Shown: one piece after another, positions 24,410-36,439 of the stretch
Layout of the letters: every line of letters begins with the position of its first letter
How positions within the stretch are numbered: position 1 is the stretch's first letter
Assembly (NCBI GenBank): GCA_035578905.1
Contig: JAQJVL010000058.1
Coordinates: forward strand, 682,001-746,000
DNA length: 64,000 nt
Source: Stictocephala bisonia
Taxonomy: Eukaryota; Arthropoda; Insecta; Hemiptera; Membracidae
Direction of reading: 5' to 3'
Program-made: the position numbers and the translations under genes
Notes under the pieces: model-generated
Databases searched by the model: none
What the model was told of the DNA's origin: nothing
Seen by the model: only the letters and a program-made list of their open reading frames with translations

Positions 24410-24792
24410 TCATCAAGATATGGGCGAATATGAATGAGGAGTGAATGAGTGTGATGAGTGTAGATGAATGTGTGTAGTCATTGTTACTAAGGTCTAATGT
24501 TACTCAGAAAGAGCTATTCATTAATCAATAGTCAGGGTAACTAAGGGCCCTACAGTTTTAGATGGGATCCGAACCAAGTAATATTGGTTTGATTTTCAGC
24601 CAAATTACAAGCCAGTTCTTTCTCCTACACAACACTCACTTCACATACACAATCTAGACTTCTCTAGTAGTGTCCAAGTCAATAGCAACCGTTGAGCAGA
24701 AGCCATATATTAAGAGGATGTAGCACAGAACCTATCGCCTGATTATAGATTTCCATAGTCCAAATAGCCACTGTGCCACTAGTGCCAACATG
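24410..24792 (-). repeat. SINE-like repeat, family A, copy 6 (diverged 5' end)
   Basis: Contains the inverse of the 3' module ('gagctattcattaatcaatag'), GGGATCCGAACCAAG (inverse of the box B-like word) and 'cttctctagtagtgtccaag'. The 5' end is reduced to 'gtgccactagtgccaaca'. Confidence 0.7.
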
Positions 24793-25803
24793 ATAAATCA
24801 GTGCTATAAAGTGCCAATGGTAACGATCATTATATAGCTGTTGTGGAACATAACAGTCGTGTGATAAATGTCGTTCTTGAAGGGGGCAAATCATGACATT
24901 TTTAAGACAAAATTTAAAATATCCCAATTTAAAAAATTTTAAGGTTAATTTGAGATTTAGATTGTTCTACTAATACTAATAATTTGACTCTTATTATTTT
25001 TCCAACCCCAATTTGCAATGATAAGCAAATAATGAGTATTCTTAATTCACCGTCTCACCTAACAACCACGTACTACAGTTGGCTATAAAGTTCAAATGTA
25101 GAACGTTTAAAGGCTAAATGCAGCCTAGGCGTTCAGAAGCTAAATGCAGCTTCATTAATACCTACAATTTTGTAATATTCATACTTAATAATTCCCACTT
25201 TATTACATCTTACAATTATAAGATATTTTTGTTTAGCTTTGAAATTTATATACATTAAATTACATTTTTTTAATCATCTGTTTATATTATCTTTCATATC
25301 TAATTTTTTTTAATTTAATTGGAATTCATAATTTCTTTTGGAACTATGAGGGAGTTTTCTTTTTCCATTAAAATATGAAACCATTAGGACTGGTTGAACA
25401 TTTTACTTTTAATTATTGTAAAACAAATAATGGCTGGCTTTGATCCATTTAAAAAAAATTAATTAATTGTATTATCTCAACATTATCAGTTTCCCCTCAA
25501 GGTTTAAATGATATTGAATTTTAAGCAAGTAAATGTTAATACCCTACTATAATACCTGGAATTTCAAAGTGAACAAACTGTTTGCTTAAACTGTTGCCTG
25601 TGAAGAGAAAGTGTTGCATTTCTTCCAGAAGTGTCTTGTTCAGATAAGTGCTAACACCTAGTGGCAAAGGTTGGAAGTTGTGGTTAGTTGTTTAGAAGCA
25701 GATTGATTTCACTCAAACAAATCTTACCAGGGATTTTAGATGTGAAAATACCTCGGCCAGTTATATTTATTGGATTCATTTTATTTATAGGCATATTGCA
25801 TAT

Positions 25804-25849
<46 letters not shown>

Positions 25850-26065
25850 TATTTAACAAGGTGTTGTGTGGTGTAGGTCTATGCATCTGCAAAGATTATA
25901 TTTTGAGAAAGACATCAAAATAGAGAAAAAATGAACACTTTTATTTTTTGCAATATTCTTAAACATCTGATTTCTTTAATTTAGTTGTTGATTATTTAGC
26001 ATAACATTTGTAAATTTAATTCTCTTTATGTAACCAAGCAAAATATTTTAACTTCCAGTATTTAT
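24793..26065. other. A+T-rich spacer, no gene seen
   Basis: Contains the (TA)n tract at 25806. The frame at 25688-25876 is extended by translating that tract. Confidence 0.35.
25806..25847. repeat. (TA)n microsatellite, 21 units
   Basis: Uninterrupted alternating A and T for 42 bp. Confidence 0.98.
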
Positions 26066-26305
26066 GGGTTCTAAGTTCAATCCCAATCAGAGTCAATACA
26101 TTTTGAGAAGGATCAGCTGATAATCACCAGCTGTTCATTTGTCATTGGGCTATCAATTAATGGCACTTTCTAAGGAATAGTCGGCCTTAGTTTGTAGCAA
26201 TGACTACATGCCTTAGTTTGTAGCAATGACTACATTCGCTCATCTACACTTACCACACTCATTCGAAATCCATATCTTGATGATTGGCGGCTTATGAATA
26301 AATAA
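26066..26305 (+). repeat. SINE-like repeat, family B, copy 1
   Basis: The head differs from family A: GGTTCTAAGTTCAATCCCAA (tRNA box B-like AGTTCAATCC), then 'ggatcagctgataatcacc'. From 'cattgggctatcaattaatgg' onward it matches the family A 3' module. A 26-bp segment ('gccttagtttgtagcaatg...') is duplicated in tandem at 26180-26235. It ends in AAATAAAATAAAA. Confidence 0.7.
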
Positions 26306-26382
26306 AATAAAACAATATTTAAAATATTGTTAGTTCGAAGAGGTTAAATTTAAGAAAGGGTAACTTCACCTAAACTTCACCT

Positions 26383-26740
26383 GTGGCAACCATCAATGTA
26401 AGTGTTATACACTATGTGGACATCACTATAGTGATATCTAATGTCCTCCACTCTCCACGCCTACTGGTACACTGCCTGTGGCGCCCATCGATGTAAGTGT
26501 TATACAATATGTGGACATCACTACAGTGATATCTAATGTCCTCCACATTCCACGCCTACTGGTATACTGCCTGTGGCACCCATTGATGTAAGTGTTATAC
26601 ACTATGTGGACATCACTACAGTGATATATAATGTCCTCCACACTCCACGCCTACTGGTATACTGTCTGTGGCGCCCATCGATGTAAGTGTTATACATTAT
26701 GTGGAAAACACTACAGTGATATCTAGTCCTCCACACCTAC
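26383..26740. repeat. 95-bp tandem array, four copies
   Basis: Units start at 26391, 26486, 26581 and 26676 with CATCGATGTAAGTGTTATAC. They contain 'tgtggacatcactacagtga', which includes the near-palindrome CACTATAGTG/CACTACAGTG. Open frames here are by-products. Confidence 0.95.
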
Positions 26741-26751
26741 AATGCCTACTG

Positions 26752-27430
26752 TTGTGGAGATTGTAGGTGTTAGTTTCTGTACTCAGTCCTCTTAATTACC
26801 TGAAGACCTCTTAAAGTCCTGTGGAGAGCACTATTGTTGTTGTTCTACATCATATAGAAGCACAGTGTTACAACACAGAACAGCCAAATTAACTGAAAGA
26901 TGGTAAAGAGCTGCTATGCTGCTGTTGCTAAGGTGAGACACTCATTATGCTACGCTCGTCAGTTTAAAAAGTAAGTTGGTATTGATACTCTCATCCATCC
27001 ACACACGTACATTGGTATTGACCACATTACCGACTCACACACATACAGTGGCATTGACCCTCTCATATGAGCACATTGGTATTGACCCTTCCTCCCGTCC
27101 ATACACGTACAGTGGTATACTGATACTGACATGGTTGCCATCGTCATGGACACTACTAGAGAAGAGAAGTATGGGTGTTTGTGTAAGGTGGTAGTGAGTA
27201 TCCGGATATTATTTAGGGGAGAGAACTGACAATCAGGCTTGTCAAGACCAATACTATGTGGTTCAGACTTCTCGTAAAGCTTTAGATCTCTTAGTTATCC
27301 TGGTTATTGGGCCATTATTATAAATGGTAATTTCAGAGCTAAGTGAAACTCATTTATTAGTAAGACTACACAGGTCATCCATATTAATCCTACACTCAAG
27401 TAATCATTCATATCCATCCTACTGAGTATC
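26752..27430 (+). repeat. SINE-like repeat, family A, copy 7, split by a minisatellite
   Basis: The 5' part is at 26752-26800 ('gtggagattgtaggtgttag', 'cagtcctcttaa'). The middle and 3' parts resume at about 27120 ('acatggttgccatcg', 'cactactagagaag', 'tggttattgggccatta'). The intervening 320 bp include four degenerate ~36-bp units of the type 'attggtattgaccc...acacacgtac' at 26976-27125. Confidence 0.6.
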
Positions 27431-27629
27431 ACTTACAGATCGACTTACTACTATAGTCATGTTAACATCAGCATAACCACCTTTTCCCCATGAACTTTTA
27501 TGCATTTTTTCACTTCTTCATTTATTCTATCAATTCCCTTTTCTACATCCAGATTGAAAAGTTATATTGATAATGAGCATTGTACACGCTTTGATATGTG
27601 AACTATACATTTTCTTCTTCTTTTTCCCT

Positions 27630-28010
27630 TATCCTTTCTTCTCTACAAAGGTCAACTGTTCAGCCTCTTCAAACTCATGTTATTTCTAGTTCAATTCCTC
27701 TTAGTTTTCCCTCAATTGCTCATAAGAAACACATTTCTGCTGCTTCAAGTCTGCTTAATTTTCTTTTATTTAATGACCTGCATTCAGATCCATAGGTTAG
27801 TATAGGCAGAAAGTCTTATAGTATAATGTTTGCTTCCTTGGGTGTTCCCCAGTTTCTTACGATGTCACTAAAACAATAATAGATTTGTGCACTACTTTTT
27901 ATTCTATTAGATATTTCTCCCTTCATGTCTCTATTCATATTTATTCTGCTTCTTAGGAGAGTGACACAGTCTGTTTTCTTCAGATTGACTCGGTTAATGG
28001 ATATTTCATG
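27630..28010 (-). pseudogene. LINE reverse transcriptase thumb fragment (RTE-like)
   Basis: Minus-strand translation gives, in order, LLRSRINMNRDMKGEISNRI, SSAQIYYCF, DFLPILTYGSECRSL and LSRLEAAEMCFL. This is the arrangement in the thumb of RTE-like and related LINE polymerases, where PxLxYGxExW and xxxEMxFLR are typical. There are several in-frame stops. The catalytic palm is absent. Confidence 0.6.
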
Positions 28011-28079
28011 TATTCCTTCCCTGTTTATAGTTATTGAAGGACATTAACCCATAAATTTGATGACAACGCTGTTTGTTGT

Positions 28080-28350
28080 TTCCTTCTTCTTCTTATCTCC
28101 ATCAGTTTCCAATTCTTTCATCGAGTCCGCTTTGCTCAGAGTTCTCTCCACCATTGTCTCTCTTTCCACCTTTCATTACTCCTAGTTCAATTCTAACCTC
28201 TTCTTTCCATTCCTTCCCTCACTCCCCTAATTCATCTATATCTAGGTGTTTCTCTTGGCCTACATCTCCATTATTTTCTCAGGGAACTCTCTTGGCAATC
28301 TATGCTCCCCCATCTTCTTGACATACCCAAACCTCTGTTCATTATCCTAA
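28080..28350 (-). pseudogene. LINE C-terminal fragment, out of order with its neighbour
   Basis: The minus-strand frame has NEQRFGYVKKMGEHRLPREF near 28340-28280. This resembles the RWxGHVxRMxxxRLP block that normally follows the thumb. Here it lies upstream of the thumb fragment at 27630-28010 on the same strand, so the two pieces are rearranged or come from different insertions. The rest of the fragment is stop-ridden. Confidence 0.5.
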
Positions 28351-29279
28351 AGCTCTTTTATTCTCTTTCATACAGTCATCTCAACAAATGAGAAGGAATG
28401 GAAGCTTAGAAGAAAAAGGTTTTTATTTATTTCAATTAACACAAGTTAGTAGACATATATACAGGATGTGAAGCAATGAAAAGGTGGATATAAATAATCA
28501 ATTGAAAAAAAAAAAAAACAAACGAAAACAAAAGAGATGTAGAATACAAACCTAACATGAAAATAATTCAGACTGCTTTGACATTGGCGATAAACTGAAA
28601 GTATACTAGCCTTATGTACTGTTGCAATCAGTCAATGACCCCAGTGTGTGGAAATAATGATTTGGAATGATAAGTGAAAAATGTCCAACTGCAGCTAGAT
28701 GCTTGCTTGTAAAGAGAAAATGCTTTGGTCTGAAAATAAGTAAAACAAGTAAAAGTATGGTATTTAAGGGTGAAAAAGAAAAATCATTGCAAGTAAGAAA
28801 ATGGAAAATAAAATATTAAAATATACTACAAATGTACTTCAACCTCAAAATATTTAGAATTGGTTTATAGAATAATAGTAATACTCATGAATACAAACAC
28901 AGTCAAGAAGGGATGTGGAGGTAGAGGTATCCCAGAAGGCACACTACTCATTTCGCCTGCCTTTTGTGTACTAACGTGCCTGCAAACATTGAATTCCTGG
29001 AAACTGAGGGGTGGATCTGAAGGCAGTATTTACAGCGTTGTTTCATAGATCCTTTTTCTCATTGTACATTTATTTAGTTGGGCGGTCTCTCTCTTTCCGT
29101 ACTGTCAAGTATTTGTCAGTTTATTCCCACCGTTAGTTGTTAGAGTAAACTGTGATTTTTATTGATTAGTGCAATTGTGTTGACTGTTAGATACATTGAG
29201 TTAATTAATGATTACTAGTATTAAGTTTCTATTGAGTGTATAGTAGTGGATATATTAATAACGATTATTCGGTAATATC
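28351..29279. other. Spacer, no gene seen
   Basis: Contains an A-rich run at 28505-28518. The 62-codon frame at 28860 has no recognisable motif. This may include the 5' flank of the transposon at 29280, but no inverted repeat was found. Confidence 0.35.
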
Positions 29280-30645
29280 ATGCCTAGGTTCGTTAGGTGG
29301 TAAAGGAACTGTTCTGCACAGTCAAGGTAGGGAAATTATTGTCAATGTATATAATTATTTTTATAATATTCAAGAAGGAAATAAATTAAAGTCAGTAATA
29401 GTAGATAAAGTTGTTGAAGCCACTAAAGTTTCCAGGCGATCAGTAGAAAGAATTCTGAAAGAAAGTTCCTCTGATGTAAAAAATACCCCACCAGCATTTT
29501 TTACGCCTAAAAAAATGTGAACAGAAAAAAGCCAGTGTGTCATCTAGATTTGTTTGATTTGGATGCCTTGAGGCGTTTGATGAATAATTATCACATAGTG
29601 TATAAATCATGAGTTACTGTAAAAAAACTAATGATTGAAATTGAAAATCCAAATATTGGTTTTAAGGGAAGCGCAAGGTCTCTAAGGCGAATTATGCATA
29701 AAATGGGATTTAAATGGAAGAAAACTGAAGATAACAGAAAAATACTTGTGGAAAGACATGATATCATACTTTTCAGATTAAAATATCTACGACAAATTAC
29801 CTAATATAGAGCAGAAGGTAGACCGATAGTTTTTACAGATGAAACTTACATTCATAGCACACACACGAAGTAAAAGTCCCGGACAGATTCACATAATTTT
29901 AATTTAGGTTTTAAAAAAACCAGTATCAAAGGGATCCAGATTAATTATTCTCCATGCAGGTTGGAATAAAGGATTTATTCAAAATGGTTTATTGGTGTGG
30001 AAATCTGGCTTAAAAATCGTTGACTACCATGACGAGATGAACAGCGAGAACTACATGAAATGGCTAAAGGAAAAGCTTATCCCCAAATCTACCTCCCAGA
30101 TTAGTTCTTATATTGGATAATGCATCGTAGCATAGTACAGTAAGTGTCAGAGTGCCTACAAGCAATACTGTTAAATCAGAAATGATTAACTGGTTAAATG
30201 AATGGAACATCAACTTTGACCCTAAATTTAAAAAAACAGAACTTTATGAAATTATAAGAGTTCGAAAGGTAGAAGAGAAGCAATACAAAGCTGATGATCT
30301 ATTAGCAGAACATGGCCACAGTGTTTTGCGTTTGCCCCCATATCACCTGGAACTTAAAGCAATTGAAAAAATATGGGCTGCCGTGAAGGGAAAAGTAGCT
30401 GAGAAAAATATTACAAAATGAATGACATTATTCACCTAGCCACTGAGACTTTCAATGACATTTCTGAGGAACAGTGGGCTACAGTATGTCGCCACGTTAC
30501 GAACCAGGAGGAAAAATACATTGAAGAAGAGCATATGTGTGATATTGGCATGGAACAGTTTATCATAAGACTTGATAGTGACACATCTGATTCAGAGGAA
30601 GACGACGATGTCGACTGTGGAGTTAGTGAGCTATCCACAGAGTAA
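29280..30645 (+). pseudogene. IS630/Tc1-mariner-type DDE transposase (decayed)
   Basis: A cut-and-paste transposase relic. The N-terminal helix-turn-helix is read as LHSQGREIIVNVYNYF ... ATKVSRRSVERILKE (29310-29460). It continues with KGSARSLRRIMHKMGFKWKK (29670) and the first catalytic Asp in RPIVFTDETYIHS (codon 29838). LIILHAGWNKGFIQNGLLVW follows, then the second Asp in LVLILDNAS (codon 30116), then the C-terminal block HGHSVLRLPPYHLELKAIEK with the acidic third residue Glu at 30365. All three acidic positions are thus still encoded. At least four in-frame stops and several frameshifts (for example near 29515, 29900 and 30095) break the gene. The C-terminus ends in an acidic tail (SDSEEDDDV, 30590-30612). 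The family is widespread in insects. Terminal inverted repeats were not found. Confidence 0.85.
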
Positions 30646-31682
30646 CTGTAAGCAATTTAATTTAAAGAAACATTTTTTCCTATAAACTATTTATTAATAG
30701 GCCTAGTTTAAGTAATCATGTTTATAAAATAATAGTGGAGTATTAAATTATTTAACTGTGTAAACAGTTATCATGCGGCACATCGAAAAAAAACTTAAAA
30801 ATATTTCTTAATATTTTACACAGTCAGTGGTTTTTCGTTCATGATTTTTTAAAATTTAAAACGTAGGATAAATATTTTTCTAACGATTTCACATAAATCA
30901 TTTCAAATAATTGGCCATTTACATGCTATTAGCTTTAGTAAGTAAGCAAATCTTAAGACCTGTGATATTACTTTTTTAAATAAAAATTACTGTGTACTAA
31001 CATACAGAAACACAGTTAAGGAAGAAAGATAGACAATACTGTTTGAGAAAAATTTTTGTTTATTTTAATGTCTTGAAAAAAATCGCAATGTTTGGCTACA
31101 GAATTCCCAAACTTCCTATATATGTATACTGTACATCTATAGGGGCTAATGTTTTTAGGAGAGTCTTTTGACCGAGCAAACGCATAAGGCTAGTAGTATT
31201 CCGGCCGGGTTATTCGCCTTTCGGGCCCCTCTTACTGTAGTAAGGAGTGTGAATTAGAAACTTTAAAATAAAGAAATGTAAGAAAAAAAGTCCTTGGCAA
31301 GTCGCAAGTTGAAACCTGTCCTTACAGCCTACCAGCAGATTGAAGGCGCCAACCTCCCCACTACATGTTCTATTGTGTTCAAGTATTTATTGCTTTAAAA
31401 CAATATAAAATTGCATTCGCAAATGTAATTTTTTAAACAATTAATAACAATCTCATTCATACATAAGTAACATTCTCACTCACATAATTCATTAAAAAAC
31501 TACCACAATAAACACAGTAACAAACAGTAATGTATATATATTGTTGTTCTTATCTATTGTTCCCAGCGGCATGACTTGAACTCGCCTACAGAGTAAAACA
31601 CTTTACTCACCAAAAGGCGTCTCAATCGGGATTTGAATTGTTTTTTGTTTTTTATTTATGAGTGCTGTATACTTACTGGAAT
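30646..31682. other. Spacer, no gene seen
   Basis: A+T-rich. The minus strand at 31560-31650 has box A-like and box B-like words (GGTGAGTAAAGTG ... GAGTTCAAGTC) that could be a SINE head, but no second copy supports this. Confidence 0.3.
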
Positions 31683-33685
31683 CTAGTTAATTAATCTGAC
31701 ACCAGCTTGTGAAGGCATGCGTTCAAATGCTGTTGTTCTGTGCAACTGAACGCGGTAGCAGTCCCTGTCTCTTGAACTGTAACCTTGGATGTCTGCACCA
31801 CGCAACAAATTGCAATAGAATTTGCAGTACAGAGCCATTTCAGGTATATAAAGGCAATGCAAAGTCAGTAACTCAAGCTCCCTGAAAGCGCCACAATACA
31901 ACTCTCCATAATTCAATTTTAACATGATTTTGATGGCTTTCTTTTGAGATCTAAAAACTCTTTCGAACCTCACTTTGGCACAACTGCCCCAAACAGTATT
32001 CTATTGGACAGATGTGGGTAGATAAGTCCAAAGTAAACCATCTTTAAAACTTCATATGAACAGAACTGAGCCAGGTTGTGCAATGCATAAACACCAGATG
32101 CAACCCTTCAACATACATGATAACCTGATCCCCCATATCTCAAACCCATATTCACAGGAACCGGGTGGAATTTACTTCCTCTAGAAGGGAATCATCCACC
32201 ATTATTGACAGATGGACTTCATTGTCTTGTTGTCAAAGGCAAAAATTTATATAATTTGTTTTTGCTTTGTTTGTTTGTAGGTTTATGTCTAGGAACTATG
32301 ATTGCATAAACCCAATTCAATGACTGTTTCTGTTTCTAGATTTTCTTTTGTGAAAGATTTAAAATAGAGTTGTGTCTTCTGCATACTGGACTGTCTTACC
32401 ATTCTGGATTTATTTGTCCAAATCATTTACATAAATTAAAAATAACATAGGACTAAGTATAGATCCCTGAGGACCCCTTGGTTCATGGCAAGTCTAGGTG
32501 ACACGGCGTTGCCGATTTGAATGCATTGACCTCTACCACTGAGATAAGAACTCAGCCACATAAGGGGAAAACCACAAATCCCATATGTTTCCAGCTTATG
32601 AACCAGTATTGAATGATTCACACAGTCAAAAGCCTTAGAGAGATCAAGAAACACATTTATGGTATGCGCTCGGTTCTCCAATCCCTCAATAATAGCTTCG
32701 ATAAGAGTTGTAATCACATCAATTGTTGATATGTTTTTACGGAAACCAAACTGAATTGACAAAATTATGTCAAACTCAGTAAAAATTCATCAGTCTTTCA
32801 AGGAAAACTTTTTCAAAACTTTACTTAAAACGGGCAAAATTCAAATTGGTCTGTAATTGTTTACAAGCAAAGGATCACCTTTCTTAAAAAGTGGGATCTC
32901 CTTAGCTATTTTTAATTCAGCTGGAAACATTCCCGATTCAAAAGACCTGTTGATTAATTCCGTTAGTGGACTCAAAATATGTCTATAACATTCCTTGAGT
33001 AACCACAATGACTTAATGTCACAAGTCTTTTTAGTGTAAAGTCTTTGTATGGCACTCACCACCTCCCACGCACTAAAAGGAGAAAGGATCATGGAGGGTT
33101 TGGGGCCACTTACACTCTCCCTGCTCATGTGATTACCTGAGGCAGGTGAAATAGCACACAGCAACTGATGTGAAGAAATTATTAAATTCCCCAGTCACCT
33201 TTGTAGGGGTTTTAATAAGTTTCCCATCAACTTTAAGTTTGATTAATTTAGAAGACTTGGATGATTAAAGTTTTACTTTAGCATTAATAGACTCCAAGTT
33301 GTTTTAGACACATTTTTGGCATTTTAATTCTCAGGTTTGTATTGTAAGCCCTAGCGGCTTTAATGACCCCTTTATAAATTTTAATTTAGTTTTTGAAAAA
33401 AAAATTTTGAGCTGTTCATCTTTGAATTTTCTGAAAATTTAATAGTAAAACTTGAGTTTATCTCTTGACTTGTGAATACTTTTGGTAAGCCATCCGTTTT
33501 TCCCATACACTCTTTTTTTCTGTAACGTATTTAAACGGACATGTATTATCAAGATTAAATATAAAAACATGTTGCTGACAAACTGCTGATTTTGAAAATA
33601 ATATATAATTGTCATTGAGACATGTCTCTACAAAATCAGATGATACCGCCTGAATACTCAGGTGCACTGGTAGGCCAAAGATCAA
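31683..33685 (-). pseudogene. LINE-2: Jockey/CR1-like reverse transcriptase (broken)
   Basis: Minus-strand blocks follow the normal RT order. A pre-RT linker (VWEKRMAYQKYS near 33490) comes first, then FSAWEVVSAIQRL, FPAELKIAKEIPLFKKGD and NNYRPI (32841-33164). IQFGFRKNISTIDV and LDLSKAFDCVNHSILVHKLE (32436-32762) follow, then PQGSILSP and a YAED box at 32374-32385. The C-terminal part is QKKAIKIMLKL ... LYIPEMALYCKF ... RTTAFERMPSQAGVRLIN (31683-31973). The active-site box is normally YADD, so the first catalytic Asp of the pair is replaced by Glu. Frameshifts near 32470 and 32770 and several stops make it inactive. No endonuclease region is attached, so the copy is 5'-truncated. Confidence 0.85.
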
Positions 33686-34932
33686 CTCGTGACTCGATTA
33701 TGGAGATTTGGGAAGAAGTGATGCTAGAATGTTATAGGCATCAGAAATAGTTTTTATCAGAAGTGTTCAGACACACAGATTAATAGGAACATACCAAAAT
33801 AAATTCTGGAATCAAAGTAGAAGAACAGTGAGGAGACTGATAACAAGAGTTAATAAACAACTATCAGAAGATATAAACTGTTTACAAACTGAGTAGGTGC
33901 TGCCCAAACCTAGAGTAAGATATAAAGCATTAAACTATTACATTGCTCCATTAATTGTTGAGCTGCATAACAGCTGTTTTTTTTTTTTTTGTTTTTCTTT
34001 TTACTATATGCCTAACTTCATTTAGATTTACCATTATGAAAAATGAGATTGAAAATTAATTATAATATAAATCCTTTTCAGTCATTTCATTATCAAAATC
34101 TTTCAAATGTCTATAGATTTCTTACTCACAGACTTAACAGTTTCTGGCCTCACGATTTTCTGCAGTATTTACAATTTGTAAGAAAACTGGTGAACATGCC
34201 AATTGTAAACTCCATTCTGCTATCAGATTTTTAAATTCAAAGAACTTTAAAAAAGCCAAAATTAATTTTGAAATACAAACATTTTTGGTAGAATCACTAT
34301 GATGGAAACAGTACCAAAGTAGAATGGGCTCAAATCTTGCAGGACGGTGTAAACTTTTAGATGTGCTTTATAACTTCAGAATCAAACAATCATTCAATGG
34401 AATGGTAAATGCTTGAATGTGATGATGATGACAAAAATTATGTGCTATTCACACTAGATTTACTGATGTAACGTTTCTTTGTTCCAAGTTTGTTAAAGCA
34501 GCAATGACATGTTTGAACAATGTTAAAACTGTAGAAAATAGTTTAATATTTGATTGCATGAGAATGAAGGTGCAACGTGCCAAATGAAGGACTGCAAAGG
34601 AGCTGGAACGATTCTTTCTTTCCAGATATCTGCTTAGCACAAAAATGTTATTGCATGTAAGAAGTTGAAGAAGAAATGCAATTTTAGAACTTCAAAAGGT
34701 TCTTACATAGAGGAACATTTTAACTTCCAAAATTGTTTAATCGACTGGAAGGGGCAATATAAAGTTAGATAATAATCAAGACAATCACTCTATCTATTGG
34801 AAGCATTTTGAACCAAGTTGTGTTAGCTATGAAATGATTACGGATCATTTTATAACATTTTCATTATTTACCAACCTCCTTATAGCATTCTAAAAAGTCA
34901 ATAATTAGACCACTGGACGTGAAACTTCATCC
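33686..34932. other. A+T-rich spacer, no gene seen
   Basis: Contains a 15-T run near 33980. Short frames show no recognisable domains. Confidence 0.35.
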
Positions 34933-35425
34933 ATTGTTGGCACTAGTGGCGCAGTGCTGTAATCCAGCTACTTGAGGACAAAGTGTTGAGGAGATTGTGG
35001 ACGATAGGTGCTATGCTCAGTCCTCTTAATACCAACATGCTGTCTGCCAGATAGTTACTATCGGTGTGGACCCTACTAGAGAAGTCTGAGGTGTCCATGT
35101 TGGGTGGTAGACAGGGTCCGGATGTTGTTTATGGAAGAGAACTGGGTATAAGGCTTGTCAATTAGATGAAAATCTGACCAATACTACGCTGTTCATATTT
35201 CACATAAAGCTATAGGTCCCTTAGTTGCCCTGATTAAATTAAAGGTTGCCATCGATATAAACACTACCGGTACTAGATATTATATAAGTCTGAGGTGTCC
35301 ATGTTGGGTGGTAGTCAGTATTCGGGTGTTATGTAGGAGGGATAATTGAGTATGAGGCTTGTCAGACCAATACTTAGCGGTTCAGACAGATTCCACATGT
35401 ACCTGAATTGTACCTGATTGTACGT
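34933..35425 (+). repeat. SINE-like repeat, family A, copy 8, with internal duplication
   Basis: Starts TGTTGGCACTAGTGGCGCAG. The middle section ('gaagtctgaggtgtccatgt', 'tgggtggtag', 'gcttgtca', 'gaccaatact') appears twice, at 35075-35195 and again at 35280-35385. The copy therefore contains a partial tandem duplication or two nested partial copies. It ends where the Penelope-like element begins. Confidence 0.75.
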
Positions 35426-35429
35426 GAAT

Positions 35430-36289
35430 AGAATTAATATGGTGCAGAAAATCATCCACTATTCACTCTAATATCAAGTTCATAATGGAAATAGAGAATA
35501 ACGGAAGTCTGTCTTTCCTTGACGTTTTAACTGTGAGAAGAAGAGATGGACGAATAGGCCACTCGGTTTACCGGAAACCTACTCATACCAATAGATATCT
35601 AAATGCTGCTTCCTATCATCATCCGGCACAGAAGAATGCAGTTTTAAACACTTTAATCAATCAAGCCATTCACATTTCAGACCAAAATAGTTGGAAGAAA
35701 GAAAGACAAATATTACATTCAACATTAAAACAGAATGGATATTCAGTTAGAGAAATCAATAATACTATTGGAAAACAGTTGAAGAGGAAAGAACAAGACA
35801 ATAGAATAGATACAAGACAAGATAAGGATACCTCAAAAAAGGTGTATCTACCTTACATAAAGGGAACAACGGAAAAGATTGGCAGGCTATTAAGTAAAGA
35901 AAATATAAAAACCATTTACAAGCCACCGAATAGATTAAAGAATTTTCTGAGGCCAGTCAAAGATAAAATTCCACTAGCTATGCCTGCAGTATATGAAATA
36001 TCTTGTAGTTGCGGGTCAGTCTACATAGGGGAAACCAAGAGGTTAATTTCCACAAGGATTAAGGATTACGGAATGAAGATACGGAAAAGTCTGCAGTTGC
36101 TGAACATAGCACAAAAAGTAATCATGGAATTTTATTTGACAAAACTAAAGTCCTTGCCAACATCCCACATTACTACCCGAGAATCGTAAGGGAAGCCATA
36201 GAAATATATAAAAGAAGAAATACTCTTAATAAGGATGATAGTATACGGCTGCCAAAGACATGGGAACCCATTTTAAGTAAATTGAAATA
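35430..36289 (+). pseudogene. Penelope-like RT C-terminus plus GIY-YIG endonuclease
   Basis: The frame opens with IKFIMEIENNGSLSFLDVL, then VYRKPTHTNRYLNAASYHHP, the end of a Penelope-type RT. From about 35985 the GIY-YIG-like domain begins, VYEISCSCGSVYIGETKR (the family usually has GVYxIxCxCGxxYIGxT). The frame shifts at about 36080. In the next frame SAVAEHSTKSNHGI, VLANIPHYYPRIVREAIEIY and RLPKTWEPILSKLK follow, ending at 36289. The single frameshift splits the nuclease domain, so this copy is inactive. The GIY-YIG domain would nick target DNA for target-primed reverse transcription. Confidence 0.85.
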
Positions 36290-36439
36290 AAATGGAAGAG
36301 TCAGCCATATTGATTTTTCGGCCAATGACCGAGGTCACGTGCGAAGTGCCTCCGCCCCCCTCTCCAGCATACCTGCCAACCAGTCCTCACCTCACCACCT
36401 GTTATAAAAGCTGGAAGGTCACTCGCCAATTTCAGTCTC

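Noticed and set aside
25688..25876. 62-codon frame near the (TA)n tract
   Set aside because: Much of it is translation of the microsatellite (YIYIYI).
28073..28321. 82-codon Ser/Pro-rich plus-strand frame
   Set aside because: Antisense to the LINE C-terminal fragment on the minus strand.
31560..31650. tRNA-like box A and box B words on the minus strand
   Set aside because: I cannot fold a cloverleaf by eye, and there is no second copy to support a SINE.
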